This document shows positions 1 to 9,458 of a DNA stretch of 64,000 nt, one piece after another (within the stretch, counting starts at the first letter, position 1; each line of letters starts with the position of its first letter). Below the pieces are notes generated by a model, which ran no database searches, was not told the origin of the DNA, and was given only the letters and a program-made list of their open reading frames with translations. Source of the DNA: Methylococcus capsulatus (GTDB lineage: Bacteria > Pseudomonadota > Gammaproteobacteria > Methylococcales > Methylococcaceae); assembly GCF_036864975.1 (NCBI RefSeq), contig NZ_CP104311.1, positions 1,714,001-1,778,000 of the forward strand, read 5' to 3'. The position numbers were made by a program, and so were the translations under genes.

Positions 1-58
1 GCTCCGAATGGGTCACACGCGCTCGGTGCAACTTGGCTTTCAACATCGTGGTTTGCAT
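1..58 (-). CDS. panD: Aspartate 1-decarboxylase, 5' end only (cut by window edge)
   Basis: Only the first 19 codons are inside the window. They translate as MQTTMLKAKLHRARVTHSE, which matches the start of PanD, the pyruvoyl enzyme that makes beta-alanine from aspartate for pantothenate. The family start resembles TMLxxKLHRxxVTH. The self-cleavage site lies beyond the edge, so integrity cannot be judged. The gene follows panC on the same strand after about 100 bases, as expected for a panBCD set. Confidence 0.85.
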   Translation of the reverse strand, partial: MQTTMLKAKLHRARVTHSE

Positions 59-158
59 TGAGCGTACCTGTCAGGTCTGATCAGGGCCAGGGATTATGCC
101 GGATGGGCCGGAGTGTAGCAATCCGGCGACTGTGGAGAATCTGAAACAACCCGTTTCA

Positions 159-1019
159 TCAATGGGTTGAGTTCAGGGAAATTAGGACGTTGTCGATCAG
201 TCTTGCCTTGCCCAGATGCGCCGCCGCCAGGATCACGAGCGCGTTGTCTTCTGCCGAAGGTACAGCAAGGTCCTGCTGTCGCCGGATGCTGACATAATCG
301 ACCGAAAAGCCGCCGGCTTCGAGTGCCGCGCTGGCTTCCTGCTCAATGCGGGAATAGTCCCGTTCTCCCGCGCGCACGGCCTCGGCGGCCTGATTGAGGG
401 TGCGGAAGATGAGGGCGGCACGCTCCTTTTGCTCCGGGCTGAGATAAGTGTTGCGGGAGCTCATGGCCAGGCCACTGGGCTCGCGTACCGTCGGAACGCC
501 CACGATCGTCACGGCCATGTCGAGGTCGCGCACCATTTTGCGGATGAGGGTCAGTTGCTGAAAGTCTTTTTCGCCGAACAGGGCGAGGTCAGGCCGGACA
601 CGGTTCAACAGTTTGCAGACCACGGTGGCGACGCCGCGGAAATGACCGGGCCGGAATGCTCCGCAGAGCCGTTCCGACAGGCCGGGCACTTCGACGACGG
701 TGGTCGGCTGGCCGTCATCAGGGTAGACGTCGGCGACATCGGGCAGGTACAGCAGGTCGGCCTGCTGGGCGCGCAGCCGTTCGATGTCCTGTTCGGGCGT
801 GCGGGGATAGGCGGCCAGATCTTCGCTGGGTCCGAACTGGGTCGGATTGACGAAGATGCTGACCACTACCCGGCGGGCTTTGATCTTCGCTGTGTCGACT
901 AGATGCAGATGGCCTGCGTGCAGGTTGCCCATCGTGGGCACGAACGCGATGCTCTCACCTGCCGCCCGCCAGGGCGCCATGGCGGCTTCCAGCTCCGTTT
1001 TGGTGAAGACGATTTTCAT
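159..1019 (-). CDS. panC: Pantoate--beta-alanine ligase
   Basis: PanC joins pantoate and beta-alanine with ATP to form pantothenate in the cytoplasm. The 286-residue product is the usual length. The nucleotidyltransferase signature VPTMGNLHAGHL is near residues 27-38 (HAGH as the HxGH motif), and the second ATP-binding element is near SSRNTYLSPEQ. The reading frame stays open far upstream, but the start at 1019 is preferred: it gives the family N-terminus MKIVFTKTEL and overlaps the panB stop in an ATGA. That overlap suggests translational coupling. Confidence 0.95.
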   Translation of the reverse strand: MKIVFTKTELEAAMAPWRAAGESIAFVPTMGNLHAGHLHLVDTAKIKARRVVVSIFVNPTQFGPSEDLAAYPRTPEQDIERLRAQQADLLYLPDVADVYPDDGQPTTVVEVPGLSERLCGAFRPGHFRGVATVVCKLLNRVRPDLALFGEKDFQQLTLIRKMVRDLDMAVTIVGVPTVREPSGLAMSSRNTYLSPEQKERAALIFRTLNQAAEAVRAGERDYSRIEQEASAALEAGGFSVDYVSIRRQQDLAVPSAEDNALVILAAAHLGKARLIDNVLISLNSTH

Positions 1020-1825
1020 GGGCCGTCGCGGCCGAAACTGTGCTCGTCGCCCGGAAAGGTGCCGGCCTTGACCTCGCGCACATAGGCCGAGACGGCCTCC
1101 CGAACCCCTGCATTGCCGGCGAGGAAGTCTTTGCAGAAACGCAGGCGTCGTGCGCTCATGCCCAGCATGTCCTGCCAGACCAAGACCTGGCCGTCGCAGT
1201 GCCGGCCGGCGCCGATGCCAATGGTGGGAATCTCGACTGCGGCGGTGATTTCCTGCGCCAGTTCCCAGGGGATGCACTCGAGCACCAGGAGCATTGCGCC
1301 GGCTTCGGCCAGCAGGCAGGCATCTTCGATCATCCGGGTCGCCGATTCAGCGTCCCGGCCCTGCAGTGCATAGCGGCCCAGCCGGTGGATGGCTTGTGGC
1401 TGCAGGCCCAGATGGCCGCATACCGGGACATTCTGTTCCGCCAGGAACCGGACCACGCCGAGCCGTTCCCGCCCGCCTTCCAGCTTGACCATCTGCGCGC
1501 CGCCTTCGCGGATCAGCCGGGCGGCGCTGCGGACCGCCTGTTCCGGGGTGCAATAGCTCAGAAAGGGGAGATCGGCCAGTACCAGTGCACGGCGTGCTGC
1601 GCGCTGCACGCACGCGGTGTGGTACACCATGTGGTCGAGCGTGACACTCGAGGTGGTGGGCTGCCCCTGGATGACGTTGCCGAGCGAATCGCCCACCAGG
1701 ATGAGCTCGACACCGGCTTCGTCCTGCAAGGCGGCGGAGGATGCGTCATAGGCAGTGAGGCTGGCGATTTTTTCGCCGCGCTGCTTCATGGCGAGCAGGT
1801 CGGGTAGAGTCACCGGATCAGTCAT
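1016..1825 (-). CDS. panB: 3-methyl-2-oxobutanoate hydroxymethyltransferase
   Basis: PanB transfers the hydroxymethyl group from methylenetetrahydrofolate to ketoisovalerate to give ketopantoate, the first committed step to pantothenate. The product is 269 residues, normal for the family. It shows the N-terminal stretch SLTAYDASSA, the metal and substrate loop LVGDSLGNVIQGQ near residue 42, and the KLEGG motif near residue 115. It overlaps panC by 4 bases and folK by 8 bases, so the four genes are probably one transcript. Confidence 0.95.
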   Translation of the reverse strand: MTDPVTLPDLLAMKQRGEKIASLTAYDASSAALQDEAGVELILVGDSLGNVIQGQPTTSSVTLDHMVYHTACVQRAARRALVLADLPFLSYCTPEQAVRSAARLIREGGAQMVKLEGGRERLGVVRFLAEQNVPVCGHLGLQPQAIHRLGRYALQGRDAESATRMIEDACLLAEAGAMLLVLECIPWELAQEITAAVEIPTIGIGAGRHCDGQVLVWQDMLGMSARRLRFCKDFLAGNAGVREAVSAYVREVKAGTFPGDEHSFGRDGP

Positions 1826-2315
1826 GGGCGATAACCGAAAGGCCCCGGCGGGGGCAGCTCCTGACCAGTTCTCTCAAGGGGCCCCGGTCGGGAATGTGGA
1901 GGTCGGGCGCGATTTCCGCCAGCGGATACAGGACGAATTCCCGTTTGGTGATGCCGGGATGCGGTAGCGTCAGGGTCTCCGTGTCGAGTGCGAGATCATC
2001 GTAGAGCAGCAGGTCGAGGTCGAGCGTCCGGGGCCCCCAGCGTTCACCGCTGCGGACGCGGCCGTGGATCTGCTCGATCCGCTGCAGCGCGTGGAGCAGA
2101 TCCTGCGGCGCCAGCGAAGTGGCAACGGCCATGACAGCATTGACGTAATCCGGCTGGTCGCTCGGCCCCATCGGCGCACTGCGGTAAAGGCTGGAAAAGG
2201 CGAGCTCCCGCACGCCGGGGACGGTGCCGATGGCCCGCCGGGCCGCCCGCACGGTTTCGGCTGCGTCGCCGAGGTTGGCGCCGAGGCCGATATAAGCCTT
2301 GCTTTCGCCGCTCAT
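1818..2315 (-). CDS. folK: 2-amino-4-hydroxy-6-hydroxymethyldihydropteridine pyrophosphokinase
   Basis: FolK (HPPK) moves pyrophosphate from ATP to hydroxymethyl-dihydropterin in folate synthesis. The 165-residue protein is typical. It has the start YIGLGANLGD and the signature GPRTLDLDLLLYDD near residue 94, whose aspartates bind magnesium. It sits between pcnB and panB; the pcnB-folK-panB order is common in gammaproteobacteria. It also links folate supply to PanB, which uses a folate cofactor (inference). Confidence 0.95.
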   Translation of the reverse strand: MSGESKAYIGLGANLGDAAETVRAARRAIGTVPGVRELAFSSLYRSAPMGPSDQPDYVNAVMAVATSLAPQDLLHALQRIEQIHGRVRSGERWGPRTLDLDLLLYDDLALDTETLTLPHPGITKREFVLYPLAEIAPDLHIPDRGPLRELVRSCPRRGLSVIAHD

Positions 2316-2327
2316 TCCCGAAAAGAA

Positions 2328-3740
2328 TCAAGCCGCCGCCACCGGGGCGCGTCGGCGCCGTTTCCGGGGCCTGGATTTTCCGCCTGATCTGCGGCCGGTG
2401 CGTGTCATGGCCTTCTGCTCGACCTCGTCGGCGGATTGGAATCGGGTCCACCATTCCGCCAGCTCGGGTTCGGCTTCGCCGGTCTCCGCCCGTAGAACGA
2501 GGAAATCGTAAGCGGCATGGAAACGCGGATGGCTCAGGAGGCGGAACGGGCGGCCCCCTTGCGTCTTGTCGAAACGGGACTGGAGTAGCCAGATTTCCCG
2601 CATCGGGATTCCGATCGTCTTGGGGAAAGCCGTGTGACGGGTCTGGCGGGAGATGACTTCCGAGGCGGCCTCCTGATAGGCCACGATGGGGTTTTCGCCC
2701 GCGGCGATCCGGGCTTCGGCCCGGCTGCGCACAGGCTCCCACAGCAAGGCGGAGAAAAGGAAATAGGGCGCGACCGCTTTGTCTTCCTGCACCCGCTGGT
2801 CAGTACGTTCCAGGGCCTTGGCCAGGAATGTCAAGGGAAACCCGCCATTTTCGCGGGCCAGGCAGCTTTCGGTTTCCGGAAACAGCGCGCCAAACAGCCG
2901 GAAATGGCGAAGCTGCTCGAAGGTCTGCACCGCATATCCGGCTAGGAACAATTTGACGATTTCGTCGTAGAGCCGGGCCGCCGGAATGTCGCGTAGCAGA
3001 TCCGCCAGACGGTGAATCGGTTCGGCGCAGCTCGGATGCAGGGTAAAGCCCAGCTTCACCGCGAAGCGGATCGCCCGCAGCATCCGCACCGGATCTTCCC
3101 GGTAACGCTGTTCGGGATCGCCGATGAGCCGCAGCGATGCGTTGCGGTGGTCATCCATCCCCCCCACGTAATCGATCACCGTGAAGTCGCTGATGTTGTA
3201 ATACAGCGCGTTGACCGTGAAATCGCGCCGGAAGGCGTCTTCCTCGATGGTGCCGTAGACGTTGTCGCGTAGAATGCGTCCGCCTTCGGTAACATGCTCG
3301 TCGTGCGGGTCACGGGTCAGGGCGCGGAAGGTGGCGACTTCGATGATCTCCTCGCCGAAGTGCACATGGGCGAGGCGGAAGCGGCGCCCGATCAGCCGGC
3401 AGTTGCGGAAGACGGCCTTGATTTCCTCGGGGTGGGCATCAGTAACCACGTCGAAATCTTTCGGCTCTCGCCCCAGCAATAGGTCACGCACGCAGCCGCC
3501 GACGAGGTAGGCCTGATAGCCCGCTTTACGCAGGCGATAGAGCACCTTCAGCGCATTGTCGCTGATCAGCGTGCGCGAGATCGAATGTTCGGAGCGGGAA
3601 TAAATCCGCGGACCGGTGGTAACGGGATCCGGTGCTGCCGCGGTGGCGGGGTGCAACGCACCGATCAACCGTTTGATGAAGGCGACGATTTCCAGAGGAT
3701 TTGTTGGTTGTTTGGTTATAGGAAGTTGCATATGAATCAT
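2328..3740 (-). CDS. pcnB: Poly(A) polymerase I
   Basis: PcnB adds poly(A) tails to RNA 3' ends and so promotes decay. It belongs to the class II nucleotidyltransferases shared with CCA-adding enzymes. The head domain shows YLVGGCVRDLLLG, the catalytic DFDVVTDA pair, and RRDFTVNAL. A basic tail ends in GKSRPRKRRRR, typical of PcnB rather than of a CCA enzyme. The open frame extends to 3815, but that would run into the divergent cmoA region. I place the start at the ATG at 3740, with the ATG at 3731 as an alternative; neither has a strong ribosome binding site. Confidence 0.92.
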   Translation of the reverse strand: MIHMQLPITKQPTNPLEIVAFIKRLIGALHPATAAAPDPVTTGPRIYSRSEHSISRTLISDNALKVLYRLRKAGYQAYLVGGCVRDLLLGREPKDFDVVTDAHPEEIKAVFRNCRLIGRRFRLAHVHFGEEIIEVATFRALTRDPHDEHVTEGGRILRDNVYGTIEEDAFRRDFTVNALYYNISDFTVIDYVGGMDDHRNASLRLIGDPEQRYREDPVRMLRAIRFAVKLGFTLHPSCAEPIHRLADLLRDIPAARLYDEIVKLFLAGYAVQTFEQLRHFRLFGALFPETESCLARENGGFPLTFLAKALERTDQRVQEDKAVAPYFLFSALLWEPVRSRAEARIAAGENPIVAYQEAASEVISRQTRHTAFPKTIGIPMREIWLLQSRFDKTQGGRPFRLLSHPRFHAAYDFLVLRAETGEAEPELAEWWTRFQSADEVEQKAMTRTGRRSGGKSRPRKRRRRAPVAAA

Positions 3741-3813
3741 AACCCAGGTGAAAGACCGGCTCAATCGAGCGTCCCTTGCGGTTTTTGCGCCACTCGACGA
3801 AATCCGAAAGCCC

Positions 3814-4542
3814 ATGTCTAAAGACGAAATTTACAGGCAATCGCTGTCGTTTCTCGACGATTTCGGGTTCGGAGAGGGCGTCGCCACCGTGTTCGACGAT
3901 ATGTTGGAACGCTCGGTGCCCTTCTATGCCGAGTTGCAGCGCATGATTGCCGAGATGGCCGGCGATTTCGCCGTGCCGGACACTCGTATCTACGATTTCG
4001 GCTGCTCCACTGGCACCACCTTGATCGGCCTGGACCAGGCCATTGGGCCACGCGGGATTACCCTCGTGGGGGTCGATAACTCCCGAGAGATGCTGGCGCA
4101 ATGCCGCGCCAAGATGGCCGGACACGCCTTCGCCAATGCCGTCGAGCTGATCCATGCTGATCTGAACCAGGGGATCGTCATGGAGAACGCATCGCTTGCC
4201 TTGATGATACTGACTCTGCAGTTCGTCCGCCCGCTCTACCGCGACCGGTTGGTCAAGGCGATACACGGCGGGCTGGAGGAAAACGGCGCGCTGGTCCTTG
4301 TGGAGAAAGTGCTGGGCGAGAGCTCTCTCTTCAATCGCTCCTTCATCAAGTACTACTACGAATTCAAGAAACGCAATGGCTATACCGAACTGGAGATTGC
4401 CCAGAAGCGGGAAGCCCTGGAAAACGTCCTGGTACCGTACAAGCTGGCGGAGAACCTCGAGATGCTCAAGTTGGCCGGCTTCCGCTACGTCGACGTGTTC
4501 TTCAAGTGGTACAACTTCGTCGGCATCGTGTCCGTCAAGTGA
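3814..4542 (+). CDS. cmoA: Carboxy-S-adenosyl-L-methionine synthase
   Basis: CmoA converts SAM and prephenate to carboxy-SAM, used by CmoB to make cmo5U at the tRNA wobble position. The 242-residue length fits. The SAM-binding motif is YDFGCSTGTTL near residue 61. Family signatures include the ERSVPFYAEL stretch near residue 32, LTLQFVRP, and NGYTELEIAQKREALENV. The start at 3814 gives MSKDEIYRQS; an upstream in-frame GTG at 3748 is less likely. It is divergent from pcnB. No cmoB is in this window. Confidence 0.9.
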   Translation: MSKDEIYRQSLSFLDDFGFGEGVATVFDDMLERSVPFYAELQRMIAEMAGDFAVPDTRIYDFGCSTGTTLIGLDQAIGPRGITLVGVDNSREMLAQCRAKMAGHAFANAVELIHADLNQGIVMENASLALMILTLQFVRPLYRDRLVKAIHGGLEENGALVLVEKVLGESSLFNRSFIKYYYEFKKRNGYTELEIAQKREALENVLVPYKLAENLEMLKLAGFRYVDVFFKWYNFVGIVSVK

Positions 4543-4641
4543 GGGCATCTGGAGATGTATGCAGTTATGTAGTATTATTCCTTTTTCTCAAGACGGTTGA
4601 GCTGTGTCCGGAAGCCTCCGGGACTGCCAACATTGCAATTT

Positions 4642-4717
4642 GTCCCCATCGTCTAGAGGCCCAGGACACCGCCCTCTCACGGCGGCGACGGGGGTTCGAA
4701 TCCCCCTGGGGACGCCA
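4642..4717 (+). tRNA. tRNA-Glu (anticodon CTC)
   Basis: A full cloverleaf can be folded: acceptor stem GTCCCCA pairing with TGGGGAC, D-arm with GTCTAGAGGCCCAGGAC, anticodon stem CCGCC/GGCGG around the loop CTCTCAC with anticodon CTC, T-arm GGTTCGAATCC, and an encoded 3' CCA at 4715-4717. The rest closely resembles E. coli tRNA-Glu, which has TTC at the anticodon. It reads GAG codons. Insertion-sequence remnants begin about 125 bases downstream. Confidence 0.95.
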
Positions 4718-4842
4718 TGAAAATCAAACAGTTGCCATTCAAGGAAACAACCGTATGGAAAAAATGCGAAAACATCGCCCACGGTTGGAGTGGTTCACTG
4801 TGAATGAGTTCGCAATTTTTTGGCCGGTATTCCCCCCCGGCT

Positions 4843-5716
4843 TCAAATTTGAAGTGCAACGCCTGATTGGAAGAATACCTGAGCAGGTGTCGGGTATCCC
4901 AGACTCTCCCTGGGGCGGTTGTTCAGTCTCCCCATAATACGAGTACCAATCGATGATCGCCACCAAATCCACGAAGCCACGCGCCAGCCGGATGTAGGTG
5001 ATGTCCGTGCTCCACACCTGGTTGGGGGGTGACTTCGATGCCCCGCGGCAGGTAGGGATAGACCCGGTGTTCCGGGTGCTTGACGCTCGTCGCTGGCCCC
5101 GGCGCCATGCCGGCCAGTCCCATCAGGCGCATCAGCCGCTGCACTCGCTTGCGATTCACAACATGCCCCTGACGCCCCAGATACACGACCATCCGCCGGC
5201 GGCCGTAAAACGGCCGCCGCGTGTACTCCTCGTCGATCAGCCGGCACAGCAGCAGGTCTTCCTCCGACTCCATCGCCGTCTCTTGCCGGCCGTGGTAGGT
5301 CGCGCGGGCCACCCCCGCCAACGCGCACTGCCGTACCAGCGCCAGACCGCCTTCCCGCTCGATCCAGCCCATTCTCGTGTCGGCGCTCATGGTCCGGACT
5401 TTTTTTGAGCCCGTCCAGTTCCCTCTTCAGCCGCCCAATCTCCTCGTACCGTCGATCTTCCTCTGCGTGCGCCGGCGGCTTGGGGCCGCGCTGGCCTTCG
5501 AATAGCGTCGCCGCGTGCTCCAGAATCCCCTTCTTCCACTGCCTGACCTCCCACCGGATGCACCTCGTACCGCTGCCCAATCTCGTTGATCGTCTTCATG
5601 CCCCGCGCCGCTTCCAGTCCAACCTTCGCCTTGAATTCCGCGCTATGCACCTTGCGCTTCTTGCCTTCCGTCATGCCATCGTCCTCCCGCGACGACAGCT
5701 TAAACCGGTGTCTCAA
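4843..5716 (-). pseudogene. IS3-family transposase remnant (orfA/orfB, frameshifted and internally deleted)
   Basis: Reading down the minus strand from about 5680, the first frame starts like an IS3 orfA (KRKVHSAEFKAKVGLEAARG). It shifts frame near 5570 into WKKGILEHAATLFEGQRG, and then into an orfB from about 5390 (MSADTRMGWIEREGG, RPFYGRRRM). A further shift near 5035, at a run of C on the coding strand, leads into VWSTDITYIRLARGFVDL, the first catalytic Asp region. The rest of the DDE core is missing: the sequence jumps to the family C-terminus RESLGYPTPAQVF. No functional transposase can be made. The element ends are not certain; a 14-base palindrome lies at 4841-4854. Confidence 0.85.
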
Positions 5717-5855
5717 AATCAGGGACCACTATACCTGAAGCGGCTGCGCTGTCGCCGTCGCTTCGGGCTGCGCCCTGCATGACGTCGACAGCGCAAACAG
5801 GATCAACCACTTACCTGATCACCAATTTGCACAACTAGACGCACACAACTCATTT

Positions 5856-5967
5856 CCGCCAGAAACTTCTCCCACCGGCTTTGGCGTTTTTTGCTGGCGT
5901 ATTCGAGTTCGGCAAAACCGGTTGGGGTCGGTGTGTTCTTCGGCTGTTCCAGGCTGCGATAAGGTAG
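5856..5967 (-). mobile_element. Fragment of an IS5-family element (5' end of transposase)
   Basis: About 110 bases on the minus strand match the leader and first codons of the intact IS5-family copy at 30464-31649. The shared part runs from CCTAYCTTATCGC through the codons for TGFAELEYASKK to the codons for KFLAE. The start codon is changed (ATG in the intact copy reads AAG here), and there are a few other substitutions. The fragment stops abruptly after the codons for FLAEM. On its other side it abuts the end of the IS481-type element. It is a dead remnant that shows the two loci once carried the same element. Confidence 0.85.
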
Positions 5968-6205
5968 GTGTCACGTCCCGGACGATCATAAATACGCCGA
6001 TGAAAGAGATTGGGATGAGTTGTATACCCGGCTTTCATGCCTTGGATCGGAGTCTGGCTGCCGAGCGCGGATTGGGGCAGGTGGTAGTGGAGAGGGTGAC
6101 ATCACGGTGCAGGGTCTGCTGCAAATTGAGGGCCGAATCGAAGGGATGGGTCTTGAGGATATCGGCGATGCGGCCATTGAAACGCTCGACCATCCCCTGG
6201 GTTTG

Positions 6206-6280
6206 CCCGCCCCGTCCTTGGGGCTCGCCCGGCGGGCCCGCCGAAGGCGGTCCCCCTTTGCTCCCGGCAAAGGGGTGGGG
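6206..6280. repeat. GC-rich hairpin insertion in the IS481 transposase (proximal to the Glu motif)
   Basis: About 70 bases interrupt the expected junction of TPPRSP and QTQGMVERF. The segment contains a 9-base-pair stem (6253-6261 with 6267-6275, CCCCTTTGC and GCAAAGGGG) and a GGCGGGCCCGCC palindrome. Its length keeps the reading frame. The composition resembles REP-type palindromic units. The exact borders are estimates. Confidence 0.55.
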
Positions 6281-6390
6281 GCTCCGGGGCGGCGTCAGGC
6301 GGTGTTCCATCCCCAAGGCGTGGCCCAGTTGATCGAATTCGTGCTGGCCGGCAGGAGCCCGGACGCGGTTGCCAAACGGACGGTCGGTGC

Positions 6391-6467
6391 ATGGCTCATC
6401 CCCTCCCAGGGGTTCGTCCCTTCGGGACCCGCGCGGCGGTCCAAAGTCGCTGCCGGCGACTTTATCC
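6391..6467. repeat. GC-rich hairpin insertion in the IS481 transposase (after the second Asp)
   Basis: About 78 bases separate LTDNGK from TDRPFG, where the family normally has only a couple of residues. The segment contains three small hairpins: CCCCT/AGGGG near 6400, GTCCC/GGGAC near 6417-6429, and AAAGTCGC/GCGACTTT at 6443-6450 and 6456-6463. The reading frame is kept. Borders are estimates. Confidence 0.55.
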
Positions 6468-6653
6468 TTGCCGTTGTCGGTAAGCCGTTTGGAAATTTTG
6501 ATCGGACAGGCCTTGTGCAGGGCCTTGAGGAACGCCGGCGCGGAGGCGGCGGTCTTGTTCGGCTTGACCGCGATGAACAGCCAGCGGGTGGCGCGGTCGA
6601 TCGCGACGAACAAGTCACGGCGCGAGGTTCCGTCCTGCCTCCGCGGCAGGTAA

Positions 6654-6737
6654 GTCAACTTCGTTGCTCTGCGAGTCAACTTCGTTGCTCTGCGAGTCAA
6701 CTTCGTTGCTCTGCGAGTCAACTTCGTTGCTCTGCGA
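6654..6737. repeat. Tandem repeat, four perfect 21-bp units
   Basis: Four identical head-to-tail copies of GTCAACTTCGTTGCTCTGCG + A run at 6654-6674, 6675-6695, 6696-6716 and 6717-6737. On the minus strand each encodes a TRRATKL heptad, and the array lies directly after the first catalytic Asp of the IS481 transposase. There are no spacers, so this is not a CRISPR array. Confidence 0.95.
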
Positions 6738-7320
6738 GTGACGTCCCTGTGGAGAAAGCCCGGCGCATAGGCCTTGAAGGGTTTGGACGGCGCCTTTTCT
6801 ACGGGCGGCAGCAGGTTACGGCGACAGCCGACCCCGTGACGGCGCAGACGGCGGTCCCGCCCGGAGCGGGACACCGCCGGGGGCAGACTCGAAGAGCAGC
6901 GAAGCTGAAACTCGCGGGTCACGGCGAGCCGGTCATCCAGGGGCAACGAGAGGGTTTTGCGCAGATACACCACAAGGGTTTCTTGCGCCGGGGTCAGCGT
7001 GGTTTGCAGGCGCTGCGCCGTGGGCGACCGGTCGTTGAACGCCGTGCGCGATTTCCACTGGCGGACGGTGGCCTCCGTCACGGTGTACCGGCGCGCCAAC
7101 ACCCGGATGGGATCCTGACTTGGGGTTATCTCGGCTCGCGCTGCCGGGGTCGTGCGGGCTGGTTTATGCAGAGCGATCTGCATGGGACGGACTCTCTTAC
7201 GTCGATATCACATGATGGCGCGAAATGCGCCGTCAACAGCGCTCGCGCATAGAATAACGGATAACGCCTTTCGTCTTATAGGATCGTCCGGGATGCGACA
7301 CCTAGGGGCAGGGCGGTGGT

Positions 7321-7689
7321 TCACGGCCCACGAGCCGGCGGCTCCGCGTCTTCCAGGGCTGCCAGTTCGGCGTCGGAAAACGCCCGCGACCGCGTCAGAA
7401 AACGCAGGCCTTCCGGCCCTTCCAGCGAAAACATGCCGCCCCGGCCCGGCACGACGTCGATCAGGAGCTGCGTGTGCTTCCAGTAGTCGAACTGGGCCGC
7501 GGACATATAGAACGGACATCCTCCGATGTCTCCCAGCCGCACGTCCGAGTTGCCCACCAGGAGTTCCCCGATGGGATAGCACATGGGGGAGCTGCCGTCG
7601 CAGCACCCGCCGGACTGGTGGAACATCAGCGGACCGTGCCTTGCGATCAGCCGTCCGATCAAGGCTAGGGCGGCGGGGCTTGCCACCAC
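7321..7689 (-). CDS. DUF779 family protein (aldehyde dehydrogenase partner)
   Basis: The 122-residue protein matches the DUF779 family, small cysteine-rich proteins of unknown activity commonly encoded next to aldehyde dehydrogenases. The conserved SGGCCDGSSPMC stretch is at residues 26-37, and GDIGGCPFYMSAAQFDYWKH follows in the middle. It lies 23 bases downstream of the dehydrogenase on the same strand, so co-transcription is likely. The IS481-type element ends 20 bases past its stop codon, which leaves the gene intact. A metal-binding role is only a guess from the cysteines. Confidence 0.85.
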   Translation of the reverse strand: MVASPAALALIGRLIARHGPLMFHQSGGCCDGSSPMCYPIGELLVGNSDVRLGDIGGCPFYMSAAQFDYWKHTQLLIDVVPGRGGMFSLEGPEGLRFLTRSRAFSDAELAALEDAEPPARGP

Positions 7690-7712
7690 CCGCGCCGGCG
7701 CGTCAGGGGCTT

Positions 7713-9209
<1,497 letters not shown>

Positions 9210-9458
9210 GATGTAGATTTCCTGCTCTCTGCGTTATCCATTATCCATGCTTAGAAATAGGATACGGGCAAGCGGTCAGTCAAGTGCGGCTCGGACCGGT
9301 AACGAATCGAGCACTTTCCGCCCGCGCTGGTTTCACGGCCAGGATGAATGTCGGCTCATGCATTGCGACCTGCGGGTTCGTCACCTCCCGCGTCGGACGG
9401 AATGACCGTGGGAAAATGTCGATAGCCCCGTACCTCGCCGGGCCGCATTCGGGCTCCC
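9210..9458. other. Intergenic region between aldehyde dehydrogenase and cobQ
   Basis: 249 bases that hold the upstream region of the aldehyde dehydrogenase and the trailer of cobQ, both minus-strand genes. I see no convincing promoter box, terminator hairpin or small gene. Confidence 0.5.

Larger units (their letters stand above)
6000..7183 (-). pseudogene. IS481-family transposase with in-frame insertions and a C-terminal frameshift
   Basis: From the ATG at 7183 the frame gives an IS481-type N-terminus (MQIALHKPARTT), a helix-turn-helix region (RRYTVTEATVRQWKSR), then GFLHRDV holding the first catalytic Asp, LTDNGK holding the second, and GMVERFNGRI holding the Glu. Compared with the usual layout, three segments interrupt the core: four copies of a 7-residue repeat directly after HRDV, about 26 residues after LTDNGK, and about 24 residues before QTQGMVERF. 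All keep the frame open. Near 6100 a frameshift moves the family C-terminus (HLPQSALGSQTPIQ) to another frame. The enzyme is almost certainly inactive. Confidence 0.8.
5969..7300 (-). mobile_element. IS481-family insertion element, degenerate
   Basis: Imperfect terminal inverted repeats bound the element: 5969-5988 reads TGTCACGTCCCGGACGATCA, and the reverse complement of 7281-7300 reads TGTCGCATCCCGGACGATCC (17 of 20 identical, beginning TGT as in IS481). Flanking hexamers are CCTAGG at 7301-7306 and, on the same strand sense, CCTACC at the other end. This resembles the NCTAGN target known for IS481 itself, with two mismatches. The length is 1332 bases. The lower-coordinate end sits directly against the IS5 fragment, so it probably inserted into that older element. 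Confidence 0.8.

Noticed and set aside
3526-4548. A 340-residue minus-strand frame over cmoA
   Set aside because: cmoA is certain on the other strand; this frame has no start signal or family match.
4841-4854. CTTCAAATTTGAAG palindrome as an operator or attachment site
   Set aside because: It lies at the end of the IS3 remnant's last frame and I see no second copy or integrase to support a function.
6654-6737. Tandem repeats as a CRISPR array
   Set aside because: The units are directly adjacent with no spacers, and there are no cas genes in the window.
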